From Candidatus Krumholzibacteriia bacterium (GTDB taxonomy: Bacteria; Krumholzibacteriota; Krumholzibacteriia; Krumholzibacteriales; Krumholzibacteriaceae), in assembly GCA_026387805.1 (NCBI GenBank), contig JAPLKY010000058.1:1-5606 (forward strand): a stretch of DNA of 5,606 nucleotides, in the 5' to 3' direction. This document shows positions 5,200 through 5,606 of this stretch, in pieces; position 1 is the stretch's first letter; each line of letters opens with the position of its first letter. A program made the translations under genes and the position numbers. The notes below the pieces were generated by a model. It saw only the letters and a list, made by a program, of their open reading frames with translations. It was not told the DNA's origin and ran no database searches.

Positions 5200-5606
5200 A
5201 TGACCGGAACGAACGATCGCAGGTCGGACGCGGATACGGCCGCCTCCCTCGCGCGCGGCGTGAGGATCCGCGTGGGATACCTCATGCTCGCCGGGATGCT
5301 CACCGTAGCCCTCATCTTTGGAATATCCTTCTATTTCGCCCTTCTCTCGAACCAGTCGGCCGTGGCCCGGCAATTTCCCGAGCTCGAGGACGTCGCCGCG
5401 AAGCTCAAGAGCATCCTCCTGATGAATACGTTCGCCATCACCGCGATCATTATCCTCTCATTCTTCCTCCTCACAAGCATCGCGACCGCGCGCATATTCC
5501 AGCCGCTCGCGCTCCTGCATCGCGACCTTCTCGGCGGGGAGGATCGCGCTCGGCTCGACCTCGTAGTCCTTCGCGACGAGCAGGAACAGCTCCGGCCGCG
5601 GCCGCC
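5200..5606 (+). CDS. Two-TM membrane protein, possibly HAMP-like, 3' end cut by window
   Basis: The first 135 codons of an open frame are present. The protein has a basic N-terminus, a helix at about residues 25-49, a short acidic/polar loop (50-74: QSAVARQFPELEDVAAKLKS), a second helix at about 75-96, then FQPLALLHRDLLGGEDRARL and a Gln/Glu-rich stretch. A TM-short loop-TM layout followed by a Pro-containing amphipathic segment recalls a HAMP linker of sensor proteins, but the match is weak and no output domain is visible. The ATG at 5200 has a strong AAGGAG (5188-5193) 6 nt upstream. A sigma54-like element lies about 100 nt upstream. It follows the DUF116 gene on the same strand after 128 bp. 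I do not recognise the family with certainty; it could equally be a small membrane protein of unknown function. Confidence 0.75.
   Translation, partial: MTGTNDRRSDADTAASLARGVRIRVGYLMLAGMLTVALIFGISFYFALLSNQSAVARQFPELEDVAAKLKSILLMNTFAITAIIILSFFLLTSIATARIFQPLALLHRDLLGGEDRARLDLVVLRDEQEQLRPRP

Noticed and set aside
4945..5373. Minus-strand open frame across the 5072-5199 gap
   Set aside because: It covers the DUF116 end and the start of the two-TM gene in antisense and shows no recognisable domain or good start.
5594..5606. CGGCCGCC at both window ends (2-9 and 5599-5606), hinting at a circular element or cloning-site scar
   Set aside because: Eight GC-only bases are expected by chance in such DNA, and nothing else suggests circularity or vector sequence.

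Overview
The window looks like a piece of a GC-rich genome (roughly 60% GC by eye) from an anaerobic, Gram-negative-type bacterium. The evidence is a heterodisulfide reductase operon with all visible cluster ligands, good Shine-Dalgarno sites before most genes, sigma70-like promoter elements, and a probable lipoprotein. The lineage cannot be named from the sequence. An uncultured, metagenome-derived phylum is plausible, and an archaeon is less likely given the bacterial-type promoters and lipoprotein signal.

Layout. Positions 1-1824 (minus strand) hold hdrC, hdrB and the first 123 codons of hdrA, in the transcribed order C-B-A. The genes abut or overlap, which suggests translational coupling. 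Positions 1825-2135 are a divergent, relatively AT-rich control region with a sigma70-like hdrC promoter and several short palindromes and hairpins. Positions 2136-3278 (plus) encode a secreted or lipid-anchored protein made almost entirely of TPR repeats. Positions 3267-4181 (minus) encode a 10-TM EamA/DMT-family permease that converges on the TPR gene with a 12-bp overlap. Positions 4182-4291 are a compact divergent promoter region with a perfect inverted repeat holding both -35 boxes. Positions 4292-5071 (plus) encode a membrane-anchored DUF116 protein with fewer cysteines than I expect for the family. Positions 5072-5199 are intergenic with a sigma54-like element. Positions 5200-5606 (plus) hold the start of a two-TM, possibly HAMP-like protein cut by the window edge.

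How the genes fit together. HdrCBA is a thiol/disulfide and flavin-based electron-transfer module. DUF116 proteins are mainly known from archaea and anaerobic bacteria and may carry an Fe-S cluster, so both could belong to anaerobic redox metabolism, but nothing here shows that they interact. The TPR protein, permease and two-TM protein look like ordinary envelope genes. I see no mobile element, CRISPR array, tRNA or rRNA. I do not see a clear new multi-gene system. The most unusual signals are the cysteine-reduced DUF116 protein on a probably near-leaderless transcript, the symmetric divergent promoter before it, and the palindrome-rich leader of the hdr operon.
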